From: Bacillus sp. EAC
Lineage (GTDB): Bacteria; Bacillota; Bacilli; Bacillales; Bacillaceae_G
Assembly (NCBI RefSeq): GCF_002156875.1
Contig: NZ_NCSY01000005.1
Span: 124,001 to 188,000 of the forward strand
Reading direction: 5' to 3'
Length of the DNA: 64,000 nucleotides
Positions within the stretch are counted from its first letter, which is position 1, and every line of letters starts with the position of its first letter. This document shows, piece after piece, positions 1 through 7,824 of the stretch. The position numbers and the translations under genes were made by a program. The notes beneath the pieces are model-generated. The model did no database searches, was not told where the DNA came from, and saw only the letters and a program-made list of their open reading frames with translations.

Positions 1-141
1 CTTCCAAATTTCCGTTTTCTCAATATTTAAATGTTCATAGCTAAGTTTAATAAAAGGGAATGCACTCCCCCATAAGAATGTAGTAATAATTGCTGAAGCG
101 ATTACCCCTAATGGATGTGTAAAAAATTTTTTAGCAGACAT
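1..141 (-). CDS. EamA/DMT-family transporter, N-terminal part
   Basis: This is the first 47 codons of a gene that runs off the left edge. The start ATG (139-141) has a strong GGAGGGG ribosome binding site just upstream. The protein begins with a short basic leader (MSAKKFFTHPLG) followed by a hydrophobic segment and the motif LWGSAFPFIKL. That motif is typical of the first membrane helix of drug/metabolite (EamA) exporters. The substrate cannot be told from this fragment. Confidence 0.6.
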   Translation of the reverse strand, partial: MSAKKFFTHPLGVIASAIITTFLWGSAFPFIKLSYEHLNIEKTEIWK

Positions 142-317
142 TTTTCCCCTCCTCTTTGCTCTTTACTCTTTTCTCTTATTTTTGTAATGCTTAAAATCCA
201 GCATGCCAAAGTAAATCTTACTACAATTCTCATAAAATAGAATAGAATATAGAATTATTTTTATTAATAAGCAAATTATTTCATCACACTAGACAGAATG
301 TGGTAATATATATTTAT

Positions 318-332
318 TAAGAATTATTTTAA
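318..332. promoter_or_regulatory. PerR/Fur-like box candidate upstream of pfeT
   Basis: TAAGAATTATTTTAA matches 11 of 14 specified bases of the PerR 7-1-7 consensus (TTATAATnATTATAA), by my own count. It lies about 155 bp before the ATPase start. In B. subtilis the homologous pfeT/zosA gene is PerR-regulated. The local AT richness makes chance matches likely, so this is only a candidate. Confidence 0.3.
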
Positions 333-395
333 TTAAGCTAACTTTTCTTACACATCTTAGAATTTAAATAAAAAATAGTTTACTTATAAATGTAC

Positions 396-417
396 GCTGC
401 TGTCCTCGGACGGCAGC
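396..417 (+). other. GC-rich stem-loop in the pfeT leader
   Basis: GCTGCTGTCC pairs with GGACGGCAGC, with one G-U pair, around a very small loop. The structure stands out in an AT-rich leader. It is followed by TTTCGTCGTTTTA, a weak T-tract. It could be a terminator/attenuator or an mRNA-stabilising hairpin 5' of the metal ATPase gene. No known riboswitch class was recognised. Confidence 0.4.
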
Positions 418-487
418 TTTCGTCGTTTTATAAGGGTAATGAATTTGATTATTTTTCTCAATTACTAAAATCGAAAGGGGTATTATT

Positions 488-2407
488 ATGGAAGCAAGTA
501 CAAAAGTTACATCAATTCAAGCTACATATGAAGCCGAAAATGTAAGTTCATCAACCTTCCTTTCTAAACATGGTGAATTAATTGCAGCTTTAATTTCGGG
601 CGCATTAACATTAATCGCTTCATTAATGAATGATCATAAGTCAATATTGGTGATTTTATTATATGTCTTAGCGTTTTGTATCGGAGGCTTTGCAAAAGCA
701 AAAGAAGGAATAGAAGATACGATTGCTGAAAAAGAACTAAACGTTGAAATGCTAATGATTATAGCGGCATTAGGATCTGCAGCGATTGGATATTGGACTG
801 AAGGAGCTGTCTTAATTTTCATTTTCGCTTTAAGTGGTGCTCTTGAAACTTACACTCTAAATAAAACCAATAAAGAAATTTCATCTCTTCTATCAATTCA
901 ACCACATACAGCTATTCGTATTATTGATGATCTAGAAGAGGTTGTTAGTATTAAAAATTTAGAGATTGGCGATTATATTTTAATTAAAGCTGGTGAACGA
1001 ATTCCAGCAGATGGTCAAATCGTTAAAGGAGAAACGCTAATCGATGAGTCTGCCTTAACAGGTGAGTCAATTCCAGTTGTAAAAAACTTTAAAGATGAAG
1101 TCTTTGCCGGAACAATCAATATTAAAGGAACCTTAGTGGTAGAGATTACTAAGCATAGTGATGAAACACTATTTCAAAAAATAATTAAACTTGTGCAAAC
1201 AGCTCAAAGTGAAAAAACGCCTTCACAACAATTTATTGAAAAATTTGAAGGAGTCTATGTAAAAGGTGTCTTGATTACTGTTTTAATAATGATGTTTTTA
1301 CCACATTTTGTTTTAGATTGGTCTTGGACAACGACTTTTTATCGCGCAATGATATTATTAGTTGTTGCTTCCCCTTGCGCACTTGTTGCTTCCATTACAC
1401 CTGCTGTCTTATCAGCTATTTCTAATGGTGCTAAATCAGGAATTCTAGTCAAAGGTGGCATACATTTAGAACGCCTAGCAGTTTTAAAAGCAATCGCTTT
1501 TGATAAAACAGGTACATTAACTATAGGTAAACCTGAAGTTACAGGGTTTGAGATCATTGATGAACTTAACCAAACAGAATTATTAACACTAGTAGCATCA
1601 ATTGAAAAATATTCTACTCATCCGCTTGCGTCAGCAATTGTTGAGTTTGCGACAAAGCAGGGTATTGTGGTCTCAAATTCTTTTGAGCAAATAGATGACC
1701 ATGCAGGGTTTGGGGTATCTGCTATCGTTAATGGAATTGAATATCGAGTAGGTAAAAAAGAATTTGTAACTGCCAAATATAATCCATTAGCACAATTTGA
1801 AGAACAATGGGAAAACGAAGGAAAAACAATAGTTTATGTGGGATCAAATGAAAAAATTATTGCTATTTTCTCATTAAAAGATTTAGTGCGAACTGAAACC
1901 AAAAGTGCACTAAAAACTCTAAATAAATTAGGTGTACAAACGGTTATGATAACTGGTGACTCAGAACAAACAGCTAAAGCAATTGCCGCAGAAAGCAAAA
2001 TAAACGAATATTTCGCTTCATGTTTACCACATGAAAAAGTAAATATTGTAAAAAAATTAAAAGAAAACTACGGTCAAGTAGCGATGGTTGGAGATGGAAT
2101 AAATGATGCTCCTGCTCTCGCAACTGCAAATGTTGGTATAGCGATGGGTGGCGGAACTGGTGTCGCTCTTGAAACTGCTGACGTTGTATTAATGAAAAAT
2201 GACCTAACTAAAATTTCAGAAGCCATAACTTTATCTAAACGCATGAACAAAATTATTAAGCAGAATATTATCTTTTCACTAAGTGTAATTGCATTCTTAA
2301 TTTGTTCTAATTTCCTACAAATCATTGACTTACCTTATGGTGTAATTGGTCATGAAGGAAGCACTATATTGGTTATCTTAAATTCATTGAGATTACTTAG
2401 AGATTAA
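488..2407 (+). CDS. pfeT: P1B-4-type heavy-metal efflux ATPase (PfeT/ZosA family)
   Basis: A 639-residue membrane ATPase expected to pump a divalent metal (Fe(II), Zn or Co) out of the cell. The P-type signatures are in order: actuator TGES near residue 191, membrane motif SPC at 295-297, phosphorylation site DKTGTLT at Asp339 and hinge GDGIND near 535. The SPC motif (not CPC), the HEGST motif in the last membrane segment and the lack of an N-terminal HMA domain with CxxC are features of the P1B-4 group, which includes B. subtilis PfeT (formerly ZosA). Length fits that family. The start is preceded by AAAGGGG at good spacing. It is probably monocistronic, with a terminator just downstream. 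The metal is inferred from the family only. Confidence 0.85.
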   Translation: MEASTKVTSIQATYEAENVSSSTFLSKHGELIAALISGALTLIASLMNDHKSILVILLYVLAFCIGGFAKAKEGIEDTIAEKELNVEMLMIIAALGSAAIGYWTEGAVLIFIFALSGALETYTLNKTNKEISSLLSIQPHTAIRIIDDLEEVVSIKNLEIGDYILIKAGERIPADGQIVKGETLIDESALTGESIPVVKNFKDEVFAGTINIKGTLVVEITKHSDETLFQKIIKLVQTAQSEKTPSQQFIEKFEGVYVKGVLITVLIMMFLPHFVLDWSWTTTFYRAMILLVVASPCALVASITPAVLSAISNGAKSGILVKGGIHLERLAVLKAIAFDKTGTLTIGKPEVTGFEIIDELNQTELLTLVASIEKYSTHPLASAIVEFATKQGIVVSNSFEQIDDHAGFGVSAIVNGIEYRVGKKEFVTAKYNPLAQFEEQWENEGKTIVYVGSNEKIIAIFSLKDLVRTETKSALKTLNKLGVQTVMITGDSEQTAKAIAAESKINEYFASCLPHEKVNIVKKLKENYGQVAMVGDGINDAPALATANVGIAMGGGTGVALETADVVLMKNDLTKISEAITLSKRMNKIIKQNIIFSLSVIAFLICSNFLQIIDLPYGVIGHEGSTILVILNSLRLLRD

Positions 2408-2442
2408 TTTTTATAATGAGGTAATTTCCACTCCAGCATCCT

Positions 2443-2493
2443 AAAAAAGAGCAAAGTACGAAAGGAATTTCCCTTTGTACCTTGCTCTTTTTT
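2443..2493. terminator. Rho-independent terminator after pfeT, bidirectional
   Basis: An A-rich/T-rich stem (AAAAAGAGCAAAGTAC ... GTACCTTGCTCTTTTTT) can end transcripts from both sides: pfeT on the plus strand and the small minus-strand gene at 2496-2609. Confidence 0.8.
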
Positions 2494-2495
2494 AC

Positions 2496-2609
2496 TTAAT
2501 GGTAATCATTGTGTCCATTAGCTGAACCGCTTGTTTTACCTTTTGGATGGGAACTGCTTTTTTGTTTCTTATTTGACTTATCATTATGATTCTTTTTATT
2601 ATTACTCAT
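2496..2609 (-). CDS. Small hydrophilic protein, 37 aa, unknown
   Basis: A short ORF with a good ribosome binding site (GGGAGG, about 8 nt before ATG) and its own terminator. The product is very Lys/Asn/Ser/His-rich with no hydrophobic segment (starts MSNNKKNHNDKSNKK). This composition resembles the minor small acid-soluble or other tiny sporulation proteins of Bacillus. I could not match it to a named SASP family and assign no function. It is too short for ordinary gene finders. Confidence 0.5.
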   Translation of the reverse strand: MSNNKKNHNDKSNKKQKSSSHPKGKTSGSANGHNDYH

Positions 2610-2701
2610 TAATAATTCCTCCCTTATTGAAATCCATCTTAGTTTACCTCAAGCAAATAAGAGTACTCATGGAAGATACAACCATCAATTTTCATAATGA
2701 A

Positions 2702-3541
2702 TTAAGTTGTTCTATTAAATGTACGTTGTTTAATGAAAGCATTAAGTTCCCCACCAATGACAACAACGATAGCTGAAATATAAAACCAGATCATTAAAAC
2801 AATAATTCCACCTAAACTGCCATAATGACCAGTGAAATTACCAAAGTTATCTACGTAATATGCGAAACCTAGAGAAGAAATGATCCATCCGAAAGTCGCA
2901 AATAACGAACCCCAAAATACTTTTTTAACATGGACAACCTTACTAGGTCCAATAGAATAAAGAACAGTGAAAACTAACATTAATATGACAAAACTTAATG
3001 ACCATCGAATAATACTCCATGTTGATAAAAAATCATCTGATATACCTAAATATTCAAATGAAGTTTCTGCTATAACTTTGCCAAAAACAGGTATTAAAAG
3101 TGCAAATACAATTACAAAAACCATTATTAAAGTAAGTAATATCGATATTCCTCTCGTTACAAAGTAATTTCTTTTATCTTCAACATCATATGCATCATTT
3201 AACGCCTGAACAATCGCATTAATGCCATTAGATGAAGCCCAAATTGTAGCTATTAATCCAAAAGAAAGTACACCACCATGTGACTGACCTATTATTAACT
3301 GTAAATTACTTCGAATAATAGCCATCGCATCCGGTGGTGCATACTGGCTTAAGAACGAAAGGATTTCCTCACTCGATATTGGTAAATAGATAATAACCTG
3401 TGTTAAAACAAGTAGAAATGGAAAAAGAGATAGCATGAAGTAATATGCTAGCTCTGCTGAACGAGACACAATATTGTCTGCCATACACTTTTTCACTAAG
3501 TCCCAAATAAATGCTACGATAAAACTCTTTTTGTTAATCAA
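2702..3541 (-). CDS. YihY/BrkB-family inner-membrane protein (YfkH-like)
   Basis: A 279-residue protein with about six membrane segments and the conserved 'SRSAELAYYFMLSLFPFLLVL' region (20 residues quoted only in part: AELAYYFMLSLFPF) that defines the YihY/UPF0761 family, once mis-called RNase BN. It is the last gene of a three-gene minus-strand operon: LMW phosphatase, YtxH-like protein, YihY protein, with gaps of 13 and 17 bp. The same order as B. subtilis yfkJ-yfkI-yfkH supports the assignment. Molecular function is unknown for the family; a role in envelope physiology is only inference. Confidence 0.8.
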   Translation of the reverse strand: MINKKSFIVAFIWDLVKKCMADNIVSRSAELAYYFMLSLFPFLLVLTQVIIYLPISSEEILSFLSQYAPPDAMAIIRSNLQLIIGQSHGGVLSFGLIATIWASSNGINAIVQALNDAYDVEDKRNYFVTRGISILLTLIMVFVIVFALLIPVFGKVIAETSFEYLGISDDFLSTWSIIRWSLSFVILMLVFTVLYSIGPSKVVHVKKVFWGSLFATFGWIISSLGFAYYVDNFGNFTGHYGSLGGIIVLMIWFYISAIVVVIGGELNAFIKQRTFNRTT

Positions 3542-3558
3542 ATTGACACCTTCATTTG

Positions 3559-4098
3559 TTATTCTTTAGATGTTGTACCTGCCAATAAAATTGATTCAAC
3601 TTTTTCTTCTACATCATCTGCATTTTCATCTGTTAATTCTTCAATTCCCTCTAATGAAGCTTCTAATTGCTCATCAGTTTCTGACTTTTCACTTGTATTT
3701 ACTTCTAGTGAGGTTGCAGAAATTTGTGATTTACCTTCTTCTAAATCAATTGAATCCTCAATTTTCTCTTCAACTGAATCAGCTGTTTCCGCTACTATAG
3801 ACGTGCCTTTTACAGATTCAAATTTATTCTTTGTAGAATCTTTAATTTCAATCCATTTATCTTTTACTAGTTGAACATTACTTTCTAATTTTTCAACTGA
3901 GTTTTGAACAACTCTTAATTGAGATCTAACTGCACCTTTTACTAATTCAGGATCTTCCTTCATTTGATTCAATTTGTCCGTCACACTTTTACCTTTACGT
4001 GTGATTTTTTCACGATTTTCTTTGTTTAGTAAAGTTACTCCTGCACCAATTGCGACTCCGACTAGAATATTGCGTAAAGCTTTGTTACGTTTTTTCAT
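3559..4098 (-). CDS. YtxH-like membrane-anchored acidic protein
   Basis: A 179-residue protein with a basic N-terminus, one Gly/Ala-rich hydrophobic segment (VGVAIGAGVTLL) and a long charged helical tail rich in Glu, Lys and Ser. This is the layout of YtxH/GvpP-like general-stress proteins. The second half is strongly acidic and of low complexity. It sits between the LMW phosphatase and YihY genes in a conserved operon, so it is probably the counterpart of yfkI. No enzymatic motif is visible. Confidence 0.6.
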   Translation of the reverse strand: MKKRNKALRNILVGVAIGAGVTLLNKENREKITRKGKSVTDKLNQMKEDPELVKGAVRSQLRVVQNSVEKLESNVQLVKDKWIEIKDSTKNKFESVKGTSIVAETADSVEEKIEDSIDLEEGKSQISATSLEVNTSEKSETDEQLEASLEGIEELTDENADDVEEKVESILLAGTTSKE

Positions 4099-4111
4099 TC
4101 TTCATCCTCCT

Positions 4112-4588
4112 CTAAACTGTTAATTGGTGTTGCTTTAAAATATGTTGAAGTAAATGTATGCAGCCTTCTTCTACGATGTTATATACTTCTTCAAAATTGC
4201 CGGTATAATATGGATCAGGTACTTCCTTCCACATCGAAGAAGGTACATAATCAGAAAGAAGTGATATTTCTCCTATACAATTATTTCTTGCTAAATTTAC
4301 TAAATCCTCTTTATTCTGTGCATCCATAGCCACAATATAACTAAAATATTTAAAGTCATTTTCTGTCACTTTTCGAGCCTTCATCCCATCACAAACTATG
4401 CCTTTTTCATCTAATAAACCCTTTGTTCCCTTATGTGGAGGGTGTCCAATATGCCAATCTCCTGTACCTGCAGAATCAATAATAAAATGTTTATCTAAAC
4501 CCTTTTCTGTCACAATATGACGAAAAACAGCCTCTGCCATTGGCGAGCGACAAATGTTTCCTAAACAGACAAATAATACTTGAATCAT
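4112..4588 (-). CDS. yfkJ: Low-molecular-weight protein-tyrosine phosphatase (YfkJ-like)
   Basis: A 158-residue cytoplasmic phosphatase. The catalytic P-loop CLGNICRSP is at residues 8-16, with the nucleophile Cys8, and the general-acid motif DPYYTGN lies near residue 124, as in the LMW-PTP family. It removes phosphate from tyrosine (and possibly arginine) residues. It is the first gene of the operon with the YtxH-like and YihY-like genes. Whether it is the YfkJ or the YwlE paralogue is judged from gene order, which favours YfkJ. Confidence 0.85.
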   Translation of the reverse strand: MIQVLFVCLGNICRSPMAEAVFRHIVTEKGLDKHFIIDSAGTGDWHIGHPPHKGTKGLLDEKGIVCDGMKARKVTENDFKYFSYIVAMDAQNKEDLVNLARNNCIGEISLLSDYVPSSMWKEVPDPYYTGNFEEVYNIVEEGCIHLLQHILKQHQLTV

Positions 4589-4798
4589 TTTAATGTCTCC
4601 TTCAAATTATTAACAACTTCTGCCAAAAATTAGCTGTTTGTTTCGTTTTCATTCTACACGTTATGTTTTAAAAAGAAAAGCAAGCTAATGTGAATAAATA
4701 ATGGCCAAAAATGTAAGATAAAAATTATAATTAACAATTTATTTATAAAATATTTAGGCGGTTTTCGTATATATTGTTTTTATATTAAGTATGCGTTA

Positions 4799-4983
4799 GT
4801 GGATTTCCACTTCAGAATGCTCGCTTTTTAGTGGGGCGTGAGCTGTGCCTCCTGGGCCCACACGATGTGGGTCATGCATGCGTTACGACAGGACGTCGTG
4901 ATATTAGCATGCCTACTTTTTTTCTACTTGGGTTGAGTCTCAGCCTTCCCGCATCTCCCACAGGAGTCGAGCATCCTTTTAGT
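4799..4983 (-). repeat. Dispersed GC-rich intergenic repeat, long form (copy A)
   Basis: Read on the minus strand this begins GATGCTCGACTCCTGTGGGA and ends GAAGTGGAAATCC. It shares these ends with copies at 6117, 22851, 48966 and 51798. Like copy C it has an extra middle block with CGACGTCCTG..GTAACGC and ATGACCCACATCGTGTG. It is markedly GC-richer than its surroundings, and its short spurious ORFs are not genes. Confidence 0.8.
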
Positions 4984-5106
4984 TCTAATCAACTTCTGTC
5001 CTAAAATCCACAATAACTAAAAGAAAAAATTCTTTAAAAAAGAGCCAATATTTATTTAAAATAATTTTTAAAACGAAGTATAAATTGATTGTATTTCTCC
5101 CCCGCA

Positions 5107-5136
5107 TTGACTATATTTAGTAATGACAACTAAATG
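5107..5136 (+). promoter_or_regulatory. Sigma-A promoter candidate for the TPP riboswitch/thiT
   Basis: TTGACT (5107-5112) and TAAATG (5131-5136) with an 18-bp spacer lie just before the riboswitch aptamer. The -35 is good and the -10 is weak. Confidence 0.4.
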
Positions 5137-5145
5137 TACGATGAA

Positions 5146-5235
5146 TCCACAAGGGGAGCCAGTTGGCTGAGAGTGAATAGAGTTACTATTCTAACCCTTC
5201 GAACCTGTTAGTTAATGCTAGCGTAGGGATGTGGC
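5146..5235 (+). ncRNA. TPP riboswitch (THI element) of thiT
   Basis: The conserved thi-box blocks are present in order: CCAC-AAGGGGAGCC, GGCTGAGAGTGAATAG, ACCCTTCGAACCTGTTAGTTAATGCTAGCGTAGGGA (quoted in parts), closed by GTGG pairing with the first CCAC. It is followed at once by a terminator hairpin. Binding of thiamin pyrophosphate should therefore end transcription and turn off the thiamin transporter gene. Confidence 0.95.
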
Positions 5236-5241
5236 ACGATG

Positions 5242-5287
5242 AAAAAGTAACAATGGGATCATCTTGCTGCCAATGTTACTTTTTTTA
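5242..5287 (+). terminator. Expression-platform terminator of the TPP riboswitch
   Basis: AAAAAGTAACAATGG pairs with CCAATGTTACTTTTTTT (one mismatch), ending in a T-tract, a few bases after the aptamer. Confidence 0.85.
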
Positions 5288-5422
5288 TTTTTAACCATTA
5301 CTTTCCCTATTTACACTTATACTAATGACAGACTCCTCAGGTGAACACATTCACTATCGATAGTGTAGATGTGTTTCATCCAATACAAATTGTTGTCGAC
5401 CAGAAAAGGGGGAATTATATAT

Positions 5423-5998
5423 ATGAAGGCTTCAAAAGTTCAAATGATGGTAGAAATTGCAATGTGTGCAGCTCTAGCAATGGTATTCGATTTTCTACCT
5501 CTATTCACAGCTCCACAAGGTGGGTCTGTATCTTTAGCAATGATTCCAGTATTTTTAATTGCATTCCGATGGGGATTAAAACAAGGTTTAGTAACAGGCT
5601 TATTACTTGCAGCTCTTCAAATGGTTACAAAATTTTATTTCGTACATCCAGTCCAAATATTTTTTGATTATATAGCTGCTTTTACTAGTCTTGGATTAGC
5701 AGGAATTGTGTATAAACAAGTTAAAAACAGCCTTTCAAACGGCAATAAAAAAAGTGCAACCATATTTATCGTATTCGGAACTTTTATTGGTTCACTCGCT
5801 CGTTTTATTTGTCACTTTATAGCCGGTGTCGTTTTCTACGGATCATATGCACCAAAAGGTACACCAGTACCAATTTATTCACTAACTTATAACGCAGGGT
5901 ATATGGTCCCATCATTTATTATTAGTGCAATTGTTCTTGTTATTTTGCTCTCTAAAGCCCCAGTGCTTGCTAATATCAAAAAGAATCAAGCAGCTTAA
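5423..5998 (+). CDS. thiT: Thiamin ECF transporter substrate-binding subunit ThiT
   Basis: A 191-residue integral membrane protein with about six helices (ThiT/YuaJ family), the S-component of an energy-coupling-factor transporter for thiamin. The ATPase and T subunits are shared and lie elsewhere. The start at 5423 is preferred over an upstream in-frame ATG at 5369 because of the AAGGGGG ribosome binding site and because family members begin at this point. Assignment rests on the family pattern (PLFTAPQGGSVSLAMIP, GYMVPSFIIS) and on the TPP riboswitch directly upstream. Confidence 0.9.
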   Translation: MKASKVQMMVEIAMCAALAMVFDFLPLFTAPQGGSVSLAMIPVFLIAFRWGLKQGLVTGLLLAALQMVTKFYFVHPVQIFFDYIAAFTSLGLAGIVYKQVKNSLSNGNKKSATIFIVFGTFIGSLARFICHFIAGVVFYGSYAPKGTPVPIYSLTYNAGYMVPSFIISAIVLVILLSKAPVLANIKKNQAA

Positions 5999-6002
5999 TT
6001 TG

Positions 6003-6028
6003 ACCCTACTCATTTGTAGGGTTTTTTT
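6003..6028 (+). terminator. Terminator of thiT
   Basis: ACCCTAC / GTAGGGT stem followed by seven T residues, directly after the stop codon. Confidence 0.85.
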
Positions 6029-6116
6029 ATTCTAACTTAAATTTAGGCTGTTTTCTAAAGATTGTTGTTTATATCAAAGCTTTGTTTAAGTTAAGCCGTT
6101 AATAAAGAAAATGATT

Positions 6117-6255
6117 GGAGCGGAAGGGTGCTCGACTCCTGTGGGAGTTGCGGGACAGGTGAGACCCCGCAGGAACGTATGCACCGAGGAGGCTCAGCGC
6201 CCGCCCCGCTAAAAAGCGAGCATCCTGGAGTGGAAATCTATAAATCTCCATATTT
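6117..6255 (+). repeat. Dispersed GC-rich intergenic repeat, short form (copy B)
   Basis: The best preserved short copy. It contains GGTGCTCGACTCCTGTGGGA, GCGGGACAGGTGAGACCCCG, GAGGAGGCTCAGCGCCCGCC and AAGCGAGCATCCTGGAGTGG, and ends AAATCTATAAATCTCCATA. The same ordered blocks recur in the other copies. The 68-codon minus-strand ORF over it is a by-product of the repeat. Confidence 0.85.
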
Positions 6256-6452
6256 AAGAAAAACAAAGAATACGAAAACACCTTAAATTTAAAACCATTC
6301 TTCATTCGATGGAAAATGGTTTTTTCTATTGGTTAAAAGTTCATTAAAGTAATTTATTCATAGAAAGTTTGAACACTTTGTGAAATATAGTTATTAGCTG
6401 TTTTTATAAAACATATATATAAGTACATAAATTTTTAAGGGAGGTTTATCAA

Positions 6453-6602
6453 TTGATTTACGATGTCCTCATCTTTTTCATTTATATGATTGTATTTCTA
6501 GGTGGACTTGGATCATTTTTCTTAATTTTAAAGGGATCTTTAAATGTAAATGATGCGATTCACATCGATCCTAAACCTCCAATTTCTGTCGAGAAAGAAT
6601 AA
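6453..6602 (+). CDS. Small single-span membrane protein, 49 aa
   Basis: A TTG start preceded by an excellent AAGGGAGG ribosome binding site with 8-nt spacing. The product has one long hydrophobic helix from residue about 5 to 28 (IFFIYMIVFLGGLGSFFLIL) and a short polar tail ending PPISVEKE. A terminator follows immediately. It looks like a real small membrane protein of unknown function, lying alone between thiT and dps. Confidence 0.65.
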   Translation: MIYDVLIFFIYMIVFLGGLGSFFLILKGSLNVNDAIHIDPKPPISVEKE

Positions 6603-6611
6603 TAAGTAATA

Positions 6612-6646
6612 AAACCATCCATTTCAAAATGGATGGTTTATTTTTT
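6612..6646 (+). terminator. Terminator after the small membrane protein
   Basis: AAACCATCCATTT / AAATGGATGGTTT stem followed by a T-rich run. Confidence 0.85.
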
Positions 6647-6787
6647 ATGTTTTACTATAAAACGCTAATTTTGCTAATTGTTGTCTTAATTTTCAAATAT
6701 TACCAACACTATTAACTCTTCACTTCGTATATGATGGTGTTACATGATTTTCAAATACACTTTTACATAATTAGAGGAGGAATTTTA

Positions 6788-7237
6788 ATGGATACATCCA
6801 TCTCAAAAACGACTGTTGATGTACTAAATAAACAAATAGCAGACTGGAATGTACTATTTGTAAAGCTACATAACTATCATTGGTATGTAAAAGGGTCAGA
6901 TTTTTTTACTCTGCATGCTAAATTTGAAGAATTATATAATGAGGCAATTTTACATATTGATGTACTAGCAGAACGAGTGTTAATCATTGGTGGAAAACCT
7001 ATCGCTACAATGAGAGAATATTTAGATGCATCTGGAATAGAAGAAGCAAACCAACGAGCTACTTCACATGAAATGGTACAAGATATCGTTCACAATTTTA
7101 ACTATTTAATCGAAGAGCTTAAAAATGGTATGGAAATCACTACCCAAGAATCTGATTCTGTCACGCATGATATTCTATTAGCTATTCGAAAGAAACTTTC
7201 AAAACATATTTGGATGCTAAATGCATACTTAAGTTAA
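6788..7237 (+). CDS. dps: Dps-family ferritin-like protein
   Basis: A 149-residue Dps/miniferritin, expected to form a dodecamer that oxidises and stores iron with H2O2 and protects DNA. The start at 6788 has AGAGGAGG upstream; the longer frame from 6731 adds an unrelated leader. Ferroxidase-site residues are visible in the pattern LHNYHWYVKG...FFTLHAKFEELYNEAILHID (quoted in parts), with the His, Asp/Glu and Glu ligands in the usual places. It is a single gene with its own terminator. Stress control (PerR or sigma-B) is likely from the family, but I saw no clear box. Confidence 0.9.
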   Translation: MDTSISKTTVDVLNKQIADWNVLFVKLHNYHWYVKGSDFFTLHAKFEELYNEAILHIDVLAERVLIIGGKPIATMREYLDASGIEEANQRATSHEMVQDIVHNFNYLIEELKNGMEITTQESDSVTHDILLAIRKKLSKHIWMLNAYLS

Positions 7238-7241
7238 ATAG

Positions 7242-7293
7242 AAACAGTGTAAAAAGGAAATGTTCATTCAGTTCTTTTTTACACTGTTTTTCT
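7242..7293 (+). terminator. Terminator of dps
   Basis: AAACAGTGTAAAAA / TTTTTACACTGTTTTT stem-loop ending in a T-tract. Confidence 0.8.
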
Positions 7294-7736
7294 ATTAATC
7301 AATAACAATCCGATCCTATCATTAGGCTACTCTTTTTTAAGTACTAAACAAATGTTTGTTTAAATGGGTTTAACCTCATCGCTATAATATCTAAATTTAT
7401 TATTAGAGTTTTTTAATGGTAAGTAGGCTTAAAGACCTACTTCTCCCCACCTACTAATTTACTAAATCTATTATTTTTTCCACAAAAATATTTCATTTTC
7501 CGACAAAAACCTACTTTTCAGTTAACCATTTTTTAACAAATTATTTCAAATATAGAATAATTATTGATTGCAATCATAATCCGATCCTTTTTGTAAATTT
7601 CTTTGATAAATACAAGCTTTTTCAACTATTCTATTAATCTTTTACAATCATTTTTAAAGATAATTTACATACTTTGAATCTATTTCCATTCAAACATAGT
7701 AAAAAATACCTATAAAATGTATTAATTGTTTTAATA
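7294..7736. other. Non-coding stretch before the opp operon
   Basis: About 440 bp, very AT-rich, with no supported gene. It holds a 7-bp hairpin (AAGTAGG/CCTACTT, 7421-7442), an AACAAA-TG-TTTGTT dyad near 7348 and a 12-bp palindrome TGATTGCAATCA (7565-7576). Any of these could bind a regulator of the peptide transporter, but none matches a consensus I know well. Confidence 0.4.
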
Positions 7737-7766
7737 TTGAAACAATAGCATAACATATATTATACT
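7737..7766 (+). promoter_or_regulatory. Sigma-A promoter candidate of the opp operon
   Basis: TTGAAA (7737-7742) and TATACT (7761-7766) with an 18-bp spacer, giving a leader of roughly 50 nt before the oppD start at 7825. Confidence 0.5.
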
Positions 7767-7824
7767 TATGAAAATTCTAAATAAACTAACAATTTACTTA
7801 CAATTTCGCGAAAGGAGACAAAAA

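Noticed and set aside
6099-6305. 68-codon minus-strand ORF
   Set aside because: Lies entirely over repeat copy B; similar spurious ORFs appear over other GC-rich repeat copies, and no ribosome binding site is present.
7492-7506. CodY-like box before the opp operon (CATTTTCCGACAAAA)
   Set aside because: Only about 10 of 15 matches; not above what AT-rich intergenic sequence gives by chance.
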